A program made the translations under genes and the position numbers. The notes beneath the pieces are model-generated. The model had not been told where the DNA came from. It searched no databases and was given only the letters and a program-made list of their open reading frames with translations. Below, one piece after another: positions 48,077 to 59,614 of a stretch of DNA of 64,000 nucleotides (position 1 is its first letter; every line of letters begins with the position of its first letter). The stretch comes from Leptodactylus fallax. Its lineage: Eukaryota; Chordata; Amphibia; Anura; Leptodactylidae. Location of the stretch: positions 568,001 through 632,000 of the forward strand of contig CAMRHE010000207.1 of NCBI GenBank assembly GCA_947044405.1. The letters are read 5' to 3'.

Positions 48077-48326
48077 TGTGATGGGTAGTTCATGAACTAT
48101 TAGTTAAAAATGAACTAATCTTCAGAGTGAACTAATACATTTAGTTCACTTCCCTGGCAAAGATTAGTTCATCGTGAACTAAAGCAAGTGGGAAGAGTAG
48201 ATGGGAGAAGGGAGATATACAGCACAGCAGCTTCTCCTGCAGGCTCACTCACTGGCAGACTACTACTTGCTTTTTAGTTCCTAATGTTAGTTCAGCAATT
48301 CATTCAGTTTAGTTAGTTCACAAGTC
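48077..48326. repeat. AGTTCA/TGAACT-rich repeat
   Basis: Starts TGTGATGGGTAGTTCATGAAC and ends 'ttagttcacaagtcaca', partly inverted. At least seven AGTTCA or TGAACT hexamers occur, including the palindrome AGTTCATGAACT. Probably a non-autonomous DNA element. Confidence 0.5.
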
Positions 48327-48499
48327 ACATTATACTTTCCCTATCAGCTTCCTTAGGACACAGAGCTGAGTGCTGCTGGCATGCTGTAGGCATGAAGATC
48401 TGTTTACTCCACTAGGTATCTTCTCCCTCTTCTTATTAAGATCTCATAGTTTATTATACTGTGTCACCATACTGCTACCCAATAAGATTATACAGTTGA

Positions 48500-48885
48500 C
48501 ATTGAAAATATTAACTTTGCAGCAAAGAAAACGCGTGGAAAAGACCACAGCAGAAACGTACAGCATTTTTTTCCGCAGTGTTTTTCACAGAAAGTCTTCA
48601 GAGTTTTCCTCTGTGGACTTTCTGCCCCTATTCTACCCATACTACCTATACAGAATACAATTATACCAGTGTTTCCGTAGCTATAATTGATATGCTATGA
48701 TTTTAAAAAACACAAGTGTTTTTGAAAACGCAGCTTTTCTGCTGCAGATTTTTTTCTGCAATGTGTAGATGGAATTAGCCAGAATCCCATCCACTTTGCA
48801 GGTACTGTAAAACGCTGCTCCTTTTGTTGCGGCATTTCCATCGTGGCCAAAAAGCTGTATTTTCCCAACGTGAACCCCAGAAAGA
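48500..48885. mobile_element. MITE of the CCCCATGTAG subfamily, decayed ends
   Basis: Interior ('gtttttcacagaaagtcttc', 'ttccgtagctataattga') matches 22379-22711. The right end near 'cccaacgtgaacccca' is degraded, the left end unclear. Confidence 0.5.
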
Positions 48886-48921
48886 AAGAAAGATCCATAA
48901 AATGTTAAAGTTTTTAAAAAT

Positions 48922-49113
48922 AGGAAGGAAGGAGGAAAGGAAAAGAAGGAAGGAAGGAATTAAGGAGAGAAGGAAGGAATGAATTAAGTAAGGAAGGAAG
49001 GAAGGAGGGAAAGGAAGTAGGAAAGGAAAGAAAGGAATTAAGGAGGTAAGGAAGGAATTAATTAAGGGAGGAAGAAAGGAAGGAAGGAAGGAGGGAGGGA
49101 GGGAGAGAGAGAG

Positions 49114-49184
<71 letters not shown>

Positions 49185-49187
49185 AAA
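48922..49187. repeat. GGAA then GAAA purine microsatellite
   Basis: Imperfect GGAA-rich units to about 49100, then a regular (GAAA)n run at about 49115-49187. The minus-strand open frame (FLSF repeats) is a by-product. Confidence 0.9.
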
Positions 49188-49189
49188 AA

Positions 49190-50195
49190 ATGTTAAAATG
49201 TTTGAAAAATAGTTTCACATAAAAACTGGATTGAATTACATCCACATTAGACGTTGGATTACTTTAACTACCTAAATCGAAGGCACCAAAATTGCGAAAA
49301 ATGCAGATGTATGTTCCTGAGGCACAATGAATAATAAAAATGATGAAATAAGTAAAATGTAAATAAAGTATAAAAAATCAATATAATGTAAATGTCTTCT
49401 GTCAGCAATGCACACTGGGCTTACAGCTGGAGAACGATGCCTGAGCTTACTATTTCAGAGGTTCTTAAGGGAACACTCTTCTTACAAATAATTTATTACA
49501 GGTCCTTTTTTCTTTCTTTTCCTCACTGTTTGTGCCACTGGTGAGGAGAACTGCAGGATTTAAAGTAGAACTACTCAAGTGTATAAAAAGAAGCAAGCTG
49601 CATCTCCTTCAACCAGCCTGGGAGATTTATGGCTATTCTAAATGGGTGTGAAAGCTGTGAGTTCACTGCCTCTGCCCCCTTTGTTTAAGGCTTCAAAAAG
49701 CATTATGGACTTCAGAAGAAGATTTTCCAATCTAAAGCTATGAAATAGAAATTTCAAGAGAGTAAGCAAGGCAGCTAGTTGCCCCATGTAATTCCAGCCA
49801 TCCATTTGGCTCTGTAGGAAGAGGCAATGAATTCCTTTGGCAATGATGACTTTATACAAGTGGAGGACATAGGGAATGCTTTACATTATGTTGATTGGTA
49901 TTTCTATAACATGTTGTCTAATGTATAGAAATCGGATTTGCAGGCTGTTACCATGTAAGTGATGTAAAGCAAAGTGACAGTGTGAGCAATGATCCTATTA
50001 TAAATCCATTGCATTTCTTTACAAGTGTGGGATCCAAGAAAACTGGAGGATTCATATAATGAAACATAGTAACAAATACGGAAAACCCCTTGCTATATTT
50101 GCATCGTATTTAATATCCTTTATAGCATTTGTATCATTATAAATGCATATACTACTATGAAGCAGAGGGGAATTTGTCACTGAAGTGTTTCTTTT
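49190..50195. other. Unrecognised non-coding sequence
   Basis: No gene or repeat recognised. Confidence 0.45.
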
Positions 50196-50199
50196 GGGA

Positions 50200-51760
50200 A
50201 TCGTGTTAACTTAGTCCTATAGTAAACTACAGCACAACAGATGTTAAACCGTTTGGTTAGATGTTATAGAATGGAATATGATAGATATTGGGGAGGAGGT
50301 GTAAAATTAGGAAGAACATGTTTTTAGCAGGTAGGATGATGGTAAATATGAATATGGGATGAAGAGCAAAGTCTGCCATGAATGCAGCTGTATCATGTAC
50401 ATAGACATGCTCCCAATATAAAGATGACAGATGTTTTTCCAATACCAGGATCACCTGTCATATGACAGCTGTTCTGTTCTTGCCTTATCCATTATCCAGT
50501 CTTAGAGATACAGAGACTCCTAGCAAGTTGCAACACTCAAGAGAAAAGAATAAGAACATAGGGGACAAAGCAGTTAAGTAACCACAAGACAGAAGGCACG
50601 AGGACCAAAAACATTGAATTGTCTTAAAGAGGACCTGTCACTTGAAAATGCAGTGCAATCTGTAGGCAGTGGGTTATAGAGCAGGAGGAACTGAGGAGAC
50701 CGATTTGTAGAAAATATACAGTTGCCTGTTATTTATCCACTGAACTCTCTGCTCTTTCTGTGTTGAGAAGTCCAGGAGGCGGAGCTATTGGTAATGGACA
50801 GCCTCCCCTCTATGACATCTAGTGCATACAGAGATAGCTGTCAATCACTGATAGCACCGGCTCCTGGACTTGCCAAAGCAGAGATTTCATTGGATAAATG
50901 ACAAGTTATACTGAGTTTTTTCCCACAAAACTATATATCAGTCTGCTCAGCATCTCCTGTCCTATAACATGCTGCCTGCAGATTACACTGCATTTTCAAT
51001 GTGACGGGTTCCCTTTAACAAAGTTTACTATAGTTCTATGGCAAACCAGATAAAGACAATGAAACCGATGTTAAGTTGCTTTGTTAGACATTATAGAATA
51101 GAAAAGCAATAGATATTGGGGAAGGAGGTGTAACTAAAATGGGTGGGTTGTTGGGATCATAGTTAATATAAGGTATGGGATAATGGATAGAAAAGAAAAG
51201 CAAATTCTGCCTTGAGTGCATCTGTGTCATCTACCTAGAAGTGCTCACAATATAAAGAATACAGCTGTTCCCTTCAATATCAGGGAAAGGATCACCTGTC
51301 AGATTACAGCTGTTCTGTTCTTGCCTTCCTTGTGCAAGCATTAAGACACAAGGGGGAGTTTTTTTAAGATAGGCATTTTTTACACTGGTCTTAATGTAAA
51401 CCCTGCCGGTGTCTGGTGCATTTCAGCTATTAAGAAATGCAAACCTAGTAATAATTATGGGGCATCTTGGATCAGTCATAGACCAGAAACTGAAATCTGA
51501 ATTTTGTGTAAATTTATGTCGGCCATGATGGCCCCACCCATGCTCACTTTTTTAAAAAAAAATGGAGAGAGTGGTGGTGCAAAACCCCCAAACCCTGCAA
51601 CAAAATTTGTGACTTTCTGCTGCCACAAAACAGGTGTAGGAAGGTTTATAAATTTCCTACTAGATCGCTAACAACACAGAATGGAAAAGTATAGAAATGA
51701 GGGACCATCGAGTAATATAACCACTGTACAAAAAGAACTAGGCCAAAAACATTGGAACAG
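50200..51760. repeat. Diverged local tandem duplication
   Basis: 50200-50490 and about 51040-51335 share a colinear set of segments: 'agatattggggaggaggtgt' versus 'agatattggggaaggaggtg', 'tgacagctgttctgttcttg' versus 'ttacagctgttctgttcttg', and 'ccaaaaacattg' at 50606 and 51742. The first copy is followed by a TTAA MITE (50628-51014); the second is interrupted by about 330 bp of other sequence (51335-51665). Confidence 0.7.
50628..51014. mobile_element. TTAA-flanked MITE (387 bp)
   Basis: Left AGAGGACCTGTCAC, right GTGACGGGTTCCCT, TTAA on both sides (50624-50627, 51015-51018). Mirrored 'aaaatgcagtgcaatctg' and 'agattacactgcatttt', and 'caggaggcggagc' with its partner. piggyBac-like mobilisation inferred. 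Confidence 0.8.
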
Positions 51761-51764
51761 AAAA

Positions 51765-52041
51765 AGAGGATCCGAGGTATGAAATATCCAGCATATTGTA
51801 AGAAATGCAGCTGAGTTATAACATAAAACGTAATAGGATATTATGTATTATAATTCCCAGGCGTGGTCTTCAGGTCTAAAGTAGCTAAAGCTTAGAATGA
51901 AGCATGGCCACACTCCTCATCTCTAGGCAGCCCCTATAACTATGTGATCAGGGAATCACAGTACATGATATATTATACAATATCTATACATACTGCCCTC
52001 TAATAAATAATAATATCAGACCAATAGCATCAATATCAATG
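51765..52041. other. Unrecognised non-coding sequence
   Basis: Short interval without recognised features. Confidence 0.4.
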
Positions 52042-52044
52042 TAA

Positions 52045-52267
52045 GGCTAGATTCACATTACTGAACTTTATGCTGGGAGCAGGACTCCCAGCATTATAGT
52101 TATCTATGCTGCTAGGAGTCTCTGTAATATGTATAGTATGTCCCTAGGAGGCAAAGACTCCCATAACTATACATAACTATAATGCTAGGAGTCCCACTCC
52201 CGACATGAAGTTCAGACCAGTAAATACGGCGAATGCGCGGATGAAACTTGTTCATGTGAATCTAGGG
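52045..52267. mobile_element. Harbinger-like MITE (TAA duplication)
   Basis: Left GGCTAGATTCACATT, right ATGTGAATCTAGGG, TAA on both sides (52042-52044, 52268-52270). Interior 'gctgctaggagtctct' and 'atgctaggagtcccactccc' match 21363-21662. Confidence 0.78.
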
Positions 52268-52525
52268 TAAGAAGCTGTAAGCAGACTACTCTGTATACTG
52301 TGTAGCGCCCAAGACAGATTGAAGCAGCTCACTTGAATGTAAGCTGATCTGCAGTAACACGACTTGGCCACTACACAGCGTACATGTTGTGTATTTCCTA
52401 CTCTGTATACTGTGGTCAAGGTTCTTGCTGTCATCTGATCGGTGGAGGTGTTGGACCTCCTCTGGTATGATATTGATGAATTTTCCTACAGATATCAGTA
52501 TTATAGTCCAGGAAAGCCCCTTTAA

Positions 52526-52708
52526 GGCTAAGGCCCCATGTAGCGTCCCGCAGCGCTTTTTTGCATCGCAGTTCTTCCCCCAGTGTTTTCCTCTGCGGAC
52601 TTCCTGCTTCAATTATACCCATAGGGACACCATTGGCATTTCCGTAGGTATAATTGACATGCTGCAATTTCCAAAACCGCAGAGTTTGCACCACATGGGG
52701 TCCCAGAC
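52526..52708. mobile_element. Harbinger-like MITE (TAA duplication)
   Basis: Left GGCTAAGGCCCCATG, right CATGGGGTCCCAGAC, TAA on both sides (52523-52525, 52709-52711). It abuts a TTAA-type right end (GCCCCTTTAA, to 52525). Confidence 0.72.
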
Positions 52709-52711
52709 TAA

Positions 52712-53567
52712 TACACTTGGTACGTACTGTTTTCAGTTGTAGGTTCTACTATATAAATAACTTACTGTATGATGTAGCCCTCTGCAGGGTATATCACTGA
52801 CTCCTACATACTTTCAATGATACACATGAGCGCCAGGTGCACGACTATGTTTACACGGACATGCCAAGGAAGCGCGTCTTGTTCCGCTGTTCATTTAGTA
52901 GCTTGTGAATTAAGTATAACAAGTAGATCTGTTGCAAGGCTGCAGGGGGAGAAAGTAAAATTAATTTTCAAAGAAATACCGGAAAGGTGTTGAAGCTGAT
53001 GTGTTCTTTGTTTTTTGACAGAGCCGAGCTCTCCCACGGCTTGTGATTAAAGGTTAAGCGGCCGCTTTCTTCTGTCTCAGCAGCACCACTTACGCATACA
53101 ATCCTGTCATTTTATTCTTCAGCACTGATGCTTAAAAAAAATAACAAAAAAGGTTCACTGAGCCGTTCTTTCAATCTCCCTGATTCACTCTGTGCAATTC
53201 CACTGAGTCGCTCATATGCGGTGTACCAGGACTCCATAATATCATCTGTGCTTTCTACATATGGCCGTGTTCATTTCTATTACAGTGCGCGTGGAAAACA
53301 TGCCCAATCCTCAGCACTACAACAATATTAAAGGGAGTGTGTTGCAAATTTTGTTTTTTTATTTATTCAAATAAGTTAAATATATCACTTTTTATTTTCC
53401 TATTTCCTAGAATTTTTATTTTATTTTCTGTACATGACTATAGGACATGCCATCTTGTCTGAGCTATAGTCTCAGAATAGTCATGACCATAGGCAGCAAA
53501 GACTGGACTCATTGAGGGTCTATAGGAGAGTTTTCTAGGCATGTTCTGTGCAGAGAGGGGGAGTAGA
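52712..53567. other. Unrecognised non-coding sequence
   Basis: No repeat recognised. 52830-53110 has moderate complexity and is a candidate for unique host sequence. Confidence 0.4.
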
Positions 53568-53570
53568 TAA

Positions 53571-53969
53571 GGGAGGGTTCACACTTGCGCCCGCACTCCG
53601 TCTGCTGTGAATCCAACCTAAATGTCGGAAAACTGGTTAGGCACTGGATAGGGAAAGGTTTGCGACGCTTTGCTTAAAAACTTGTTCACTTGAATGGGGT
53701 TTTAAAGCAATGCGCAGGAGTGCGCTTACACCCTCTGCGCCCCGAAGCCGTGCAGGACATGCACGACTTTGTTTCCCGACAAAAAAATACAGCTTTGCAG
53801 CACAGAGGGTGTAAGCGCACTCCCGCACATTGCTTTAAAAACCCATTCAAGTGAATGGGTTTTTAAGCAAAGCGTCACAAACCTTTCCCTATCCAGTGCC
53901 TATCCAGTTTTCCGACATTTAGGTCGGATTCGTGGCGGATGGAGTGCTGGAGCAAGAGTGAACCCACCC
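53571..53969. mobile_element. Harbinger-like MITE (TAA duplication)
   Basis: Left GGGAGGGTTCACACTTGCG, right GAGTGAACCCACCC, TAA on both sides (53568-53570, 53970-53972). The body is two nearly complementary halves ('aaaggtttgcgacgctttgc' mirrored by 'gcaaagcgtcacaaaccttt'). Same family as 55453-55730. Confidence 0.8.
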
Positions 53970-53972
53970 TAA

Positions 53973-54303
53973 ACTGTGATGTCATCTATTGTCAGTAGTG
54001 GATGCAAAGATGGCTGTTACATGGAGTTATTGATAATGCTTATATAGGTGTTACCTTCTATTGTTATGCTACCTGTCTGTGAAGTAAATGAGGTGACTGC
54101 TGCAAAGAAAACCTCAACAGAATTGGATTGGAAAGTGTCAGTTTATTATTAAGCCTAGTGGCCAGAGTGAAATTTCAGGACTTTAAAAAAAATACAGACA
54201 GAGACATGGAAAATTTTAAATAAATATAGCAAAAATTCTTAAAGATATGTTGAACATAAAAACTTGGTTAAAAAATTGGTAATTTTGTGGTGGTACATTC
54301 CCA
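53973..54303. other. Unrecognised non-coding sequence
   Basis: No gene or repeat recognised. Confidence 0.4.
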
Positions 54304-54306
54304 TTA

Positions 54307-54700
54307 GGCTAAGGTCCCATGTAGCAAAGCACAGCAAAAAACACTACGGAAAAAAAAGCATTGGAAACGCATTTTTCATTGCCTCTATTATATCTATACG
54401 GAAAACATCAGCATTTCTGCAGGTATAATTGATGATATAATGTTGCGATTTTCTCTGTAAGAGACTCCGTCTCAAATTCTGCCGAAAAAAGTACGGAGTC
54501 CTGTACGGAGGACTTTTCTCTCAGCTGGTTTCAGTATAAAATTGGCGGAAACCTGAAGGACACCCAGCAGACCCCATTCTAGTCTATGGGGTTCACGGGT
54601 GTCCATGGGTAACCACTGTTTTTGAGGGCTGGCTCTCCATCGTTCAGGCCCTATAGCAGATACAAACAACGGAGAGCATGGCACAAGTGTGAACCTAGCC
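54307..54700. mobile_element. Chimeric Harbinger-like MITE (TTA duplication)
   Basis: Left end GGCTAAGGTCCCATGTAGC belongs to the CCCCATGTAG subfamily. The right end AGTGTGAACCTAGCC and the segment from about 54465 ('gtacggaggacttttctctc', 'aaattggcggaaacctg') belong to the family of 60590-60859, inverted. TTA lies outside both ends (54304-54306, 54701-54703), so the composite is bounded by one duplication. Confidence 0.65.
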
Positions 54701-54703
54701 TTA

Positions 54704-55414
54704 ATAACAAAAGATTTGTGAAATTTAGAATTCAACTAACCAACATTTCTTTCTCCTGATTTCTACTTTCAAGGGAGACTCGGGACACTGCCCTACATTT
54801 TCAATGGTCTGCCAGTCCTGCTGACATTGGTGGGTTTAGCCATCATTCATCTAATGTGTATGGCCACGATAAATGTTGACGAAAAAGTAGCAACCATTGT
54901 CAACCATATTAGAGGATATAAAGAGCTGCCTTTGGTCACTGGGTCATCCAAAATGCTTACAATACATGCACACTTCTCTCTCCCCCTCCCATGTGCCTGT
55001 CTTCCACATGCACCCCCATAGTGCCACCATTTTGCCTGCTTGAGTTAGCACACAAGGAAAAAGCCACATGACAGCTTGCATAGTCTTTACAACTTGCAAC
55101 CTTCATGAGATTTTCTGATAAATGTCACCAAACAAAATACATGAATAAAAAATAAAGTGGAGATAAAAACTGTGTGACATTTGTCATTAAAGCTGCCATG
55201 TGGAAATTACTACATAAAATCTATTGGGAAAATTATTCAGACCAACATTTCATAGACTAGTCCGAATCTGAAGAGCCCTGGCAAATTTACTAGGAGGATC
55301 ATGCTTTTTAGTAAATTTGGCACATCTTTTTGTACTCTGGGTGTCTGAAAAGTATACATCAAATATATGTGGTCTTATTTTTGCCCATTTGTAGTGTAAA
55401 GTATAGTAAATACA
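54704..55414. other. Unrecognised non-coding sequence
   Basis: No gene or repeat recognised. Confidence 0.4.
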
Positions 55415-55896
55415 GATGTAGCAGAGTTAGCCCGAACTTCTGCAATTGGTTAGGGTGAGTTCACACTTGCGCCGGCACTCCGTCCTCCGCGAATCCGACC
55501 TAAATGTCGGAACACTGGATAGGCACTGGATAGGGAAAGGTTTGCGACACTTTGCTTAAAAACCCATTCACTTCTATGGGTTTTTAAAACAATGTGCGGG
55601 TGTGCGCTTACACACTCTGCGCCGTGAAGCCGTTTTTTTTTTCGTCGGAAACAAAGTCAGACATCCAGTTTTCCGACATTTAGGTCGGATTCACGGCGGA
55701 CGGAGTGTCGGCGCAAGTGTGAACCCTCCCTTAAACCGCTGCAGTGTGATATCTTATCACAAAAAACTTATTGTGAAAACTTATTGGAAAAATATTTTGC
55801 AATGTCTCTTCATTGAGCTATGTTGTCTTCTTTGATAAGATATCACGCTGCAGCAATTTAACCAATTGCAGAAGTACGGGTTAACTCTGCTACATC
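55415..55896. mobile_element. Palindromic repeat with a MITE nested in its left arm
   Basis: Left arm 'gatgtagcagagttagcccg', then 'aacttctgcaattggtta'; right arm ends 'aactctgctacatc' and contains the full complement. The left arm is split by 55453-55730; the right arm is uninterrupted. Confidence 0.8.
55453..55730. mobile_element. Harbinger-like MITE nested in a palindrome
   Basis: Left GGGTGAGTTCACACTTGCG, right GCAAGTGTGAACCCTCCC, TTA on both sides (55450-55452, 55731-55733). The opposite arm of the host palindrome shows a single TTA at the matching place. Confidence 0.85.
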
Positions 55897-55899
55897 TCA

Positions 55900-56484
55900 T
55901 GCCATGGGAGACCCTGGGAGACCCCGCCCCTCCCATTAACCCTCCTCCCCCCAAGTTTTCTAATCACTGTTGTTAAGTGAAAAACAGCTAAAAAGTAACA
56001 TATTTTGTGCAAATAAGAATTTGTAACTTTTGTACGCCACTTTTTGCCATAAAGCTGATAAATGTGTAGACCCAGCCTAACACATTTCTATAAAAATTCA
56101 CCTTTATTTATACATGTTCCAGTTTTGTTACTCTGATGCAAAAAGTATATATACAACATCAGATGGAAAGCTCCAATATCTTTACAAAAAGCAGGAAAAT
56201 AATTGACGGAAATGAAATATAACTCGGTAATAAAGTAGACCTGTCACCTACACATTAAGCATACATCATCATAAGAAACCTACAAGCACACACGGCTTTC
56301 ATGTAGAGCTTGCTGAGCTGTAAAGCTTCCCCTATATCAGCTTTTGTATACCTTCATTAATCTCAGTCATAAGAGTCGTCTTCACGGCAGGTATAAATAT
56401 TCATAAGAGTTAATGAGAGTCTGGATATCCTATGTACATACAGGAGGAGGACTGAGGAACTTACTGTTCTCCTAATCTGTAATA
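55900..56484. other. Unrecognised non-coding sequence
   Basis: No gene or repeat recognised. Confidence 0.4.
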
Positions 56485-56487
56485 TTA

Positions 56488-56660
56488 GGTCTCATTCACA
56501 CGTCTGCATCCATGTAAGGTCGGTGTTATTCATGGACAGCAACCCACGTCTGTGCAAAACCGATCAACTTTTTTTTTTTTTTTTAATTTTCTATACTTTG
56601 TATGTCTTTGGGTCCGTGAAAAACAGATGACACATGGATGGATCGGGTGAACCAGAGATA
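56488..56660. mobile_element. Harbinger-like MITE fragment
   Basis: TTA (56485-56487) then GGTCTCATTCACACGTCTG. The interior has 'acagatgacacatggatgg'. No clean right end. Confidence 0.4.
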
Positions 56661-56706
56661 GTCAAGTACTGTACGCATGACCAAAAGTGATTGTTGTTAG
56701 ACACAA

Positions 56707-57370
56707 GTTAAATCCTGACAGGACTCCTAGGATAGGCAGTAAGGCTAGGTTCACACAAAGGAATCTGTCATGGATTTGGGAGCGGATTTCGCCCAGAATC
56801 CGTGGCAGACTCTGTTCTGAATCTGCCACCCATTGTTTTCAATGGGAGGCCGAGATCGCAGCAGGACGCAGAAAAAAAAAATCAATACCCTGCTCGATCT
56901 TGCCACTGATCCCTAGTCAGCCGCGGATTCCAGGACTCAGGTGTCCCTGCTAACTAGGCCCATTCATCTTGGCCTAATCAGCAGAGGAAAGCCATAACAG
57001 AATGCCAATGCCCTGCTTTCCATTGCAGAAATCCCGCAGTCGAATCCGACGGAGCAAAATTAAGTGGAATTTCGCTTAATTTTCCACTGTGTGAACTTAG
57101 CCTAAGAGTCCTGATTACCCCTCCCACATATAGTAATGGACAGCTCTCCCAGTATCAGTCTGTACACAGAAGGCTGTCAATCTCTATGTGTGGGCGGAGT
57201 AATCGGGACTCTTACTGTCTCTCCTAGGAGTCCTGTTAGGATTTACTCTACTTTTTACCAAGAAATCGTACTCTGAATTATATAAACAGTTCAGCTTCTC
57301 TCCCACCGTCATATTCTGCTCTCTGGTAGGGTAGCGCAGATCACCTGACAGATTCACCTTGACCATACTT
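56707..57370. mobile_element. Palindromic repeat with a MITE nested in its left arm
   Basis: Left arm 'aaatcctgacaggactccta' then 'ggataggcagtaa'; right arm 'ggactcttactgtctctcct' then 'aggagtcctgttaggattt'. The left arm is split by 56743-57102. The flank to about 57370 ('catattctgctctctggtag') is shared in inverted form with 35540-35600. Confidence 0.7.
56743..57102. mobile_element. Harbinger-like MITE nested in a palindrome (TAA duplication)
   Basis: Left GGCTAGGTTCACACAAAG, right GTGTGAACTTAGCC, TAA on both sides (56740-56742, 57103-57105). The intact right arm of the outer palindrome carries one copy of the target, giving an internal empty site. Confidence 0.85.
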
Positions 57371-58103
57371 ATATTGACAAGTCACTGGTAATTCCAAACC
57401 CCATTCTACATAGTTTTACTGTATAGAGGCGAACTGTATACATATTTACAGACATAACTGAATCTTCCACTAAAACTTATCATTGACCTAAAAAGGTGGC
57501 AACTAAATGACTCTTTGCATCCATATTATTTATTATAATGATATTGTCCTTTGCAGATAGTCCAACCCAAGCCCCCATGACAATGCTCTGCACCCACTTA
57601 TCTTCGAGGTTTGATCTCAGAGATTCATTACCATGTATTCTGCGCTTCGGACTATAACTATTTCCCAGCCCTGTGTATTCTTTGTGCCTCCTTATTGTAA
57701 GTCATGCTCTACAGATAACCACTCCACACACATCAAAGCTGTACATCATCTCTTATTGTGACTGTGTCATGTACAAAACTGGGAAAACTTTTGATCAAAT
57801 GTCTTCAACTCTTCGCAGAGCTGTTCTTGTCTTCTCATCTTGGCTCAACTTTTCCTACACAGATAAAAGGAAGACAAAAATAACTGACATGGCAGCAAAA
57901 GCTGAAATAATCCTATTATATCGAAAGTGTCACTTGGCACCTCAGTTTGTTAATCCCAAAACTAGTGTCTTAAAGGCAAATCTGTAATGACTGTGGTACA
58001 CTGGGGTGATAAAAATGACAGCACAGGAAAGTATGGCCTTTATGAGTGCACCAGTCACTGCTATTGAACTCTATACTTATGGTAAAGCAAAGTGCAAACT
58101 AAC
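57371..58103. other. Unrecognised non-coding sequence
   Basis: No gene or repeat recognised. Confidence 0.4.
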
Positions 58104-58603
58104 TTGTTGTGCAAAAGTTTTAGGCACACATGCTGCACAGTAAAAATGCTTTCAAAATAGAAGTGTTAATAGTTTATTTTTCTCAATTAACAAAATGAAA
58201 TGAATGAGCTAAAGAGAAATGTAAATCCCGTCAATATTTGGTGTGACCTTTGACCTTTGCCTTCAATCAATTCTTCTCAATATACTTGACAGTTTTTGAA
58301 GGAACTCGGCAGGGAGGTTGTTTCACCATCTTGGAGAACTAAGCACAGATCTTCTGTGGATGTAGGCTTGCTCCAATCCTTCATGTAATCCCAGACAGAC
58401 TGGGTAATGGTGAGATCAGAGCTCTCTGGGGGCCGTATCATCACTTCCAGGACTCCTCCTCTAAAGGGGAAAGGTCGCACCAATTAATGATGGGATTTAG
58501 ATTTTTGTTTTGGTTAATTAACAATTAACCCTTCTATTTCTGAAAGCATTCTTACTCTGATGCATTTTTTTCGGGCCTGCCTATAACTTATGCACAGTAA
58601 TGT
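58104..58603 (-). pseudogene. Internally deleted Tc1-like transposon with transposase fragment
   Basis: Left end 'gttgtgcaaaagttttaggc', right end 'gcctataacttatgcacagt', inverted copies of a known Tc1-type terminus. On the minus strand about 58483-58277 encodes a C-terminal transposase piece: DLTITQSVWDYMKDWSKPTS then TEDLCLVLQDG, matching the region after the third catalytic residue in Tc1 transposases. The DDE core is deleted and the end is out of frame. Non-functional; a substrate at most. Confidence 0.75.
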
Positions 58604-58604
58604 A

Positions 58605-59608
58605 TAATGCCATTTCATGATTAGTTCATTCAGGTAAGGCCTTGTTCACATCTATGTAATCGCTGCCATGTATATGGGTTAATATATTGCCAGGATGGAT
58701 ATGGCCAGCACACATTGGACCTCCCCTTGACTTATAATGAGATCTATAAGGTGCTGTTCTGATATCCGGTGTCTCATAGAAATTAATGGAGCTGCAGTAT
58801 ACATGCATGAGTGCAACTCATTCATTCAGATAGGGATGCCAGGCATCCCTATTCTCATTATCCTTTGGGGTCGCAGTGGTTTGACCCCCACCAGTCTACA
58901 ACTTATCCTCACCCAAAATTCTTATGCAGAGTAAACCAAGTAATAAGTCCTGTACAGTAAACTGAGACTTGACAGTCTTAAGATACTGTATATTTAATAT
59001 ACGGCACCAACCAACGTGATAATTCTGGTACATTTTTGTCTAGTAAGCTTTGCACTGTCTAGATGGGAATAGTCAATCTGCCCCAATATGATGGATACAT
59101 ATTGTACAAATATAACCTGTGATAAGCACTTGTGTATTTTCCTTGCATTTACCATTTACTGGGGGAGGTTCAGTGTGGACGGTAATTCTATATATGTACA
59201 TATAACATATATATTCCTGCATATATTGCACATATAGAATTAAAACTGTGCATTGGCATGTTGGAGGAACTTACAATTGTTCTGTAATAGGTGCCGATCT
59301 ATTGATTCCAGCACAGTTGGAATTATTTCTCTTGCCCGACCATTTTTGAGCAGTCAGTTCTGTTAGTTTTGGTGTATCTTATGCTAATTAGGTTCTCTAC
59401 TGTCAAGTGGGTGGTCCTAGGCATGAGCAGGCAAGTGGTAAACAGTGGTAGCCTATGTTAGGCTTTGAATCACACCACCTTGCCTGCCTGACACCACCCA
59501 CTTGACAGTAGAGAGTGGCAACAAAACTATCTGCACCGACTGGTCAGGAAAGGTGGGGGTTAGAGAGGATGCAAAGAACTGGAGTTTGTGGAGGTGGCGA
59601 AAGGTCTT
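58605..59608. other. MITE-like end, then unrecognised DNA
   Basis: TAA (58635-58637) then GGCCTTGTTCACATC is a Harbinger-like left end without a clear partner. 59390-59520 contains a small palindrome ('gtcaagtgggtggt' and 'accacccacttgac'). The rest is unrecognised. Confidence 0.45.
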
Positions 59609-59614
59609 CTTTAA

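Noticed and set aside
48775..49245. Minus-strand frame of 156 residues rich in FLSF
   Set aside because: Translation of the GGAA/GAAA microsatellite and a flanking MITE.
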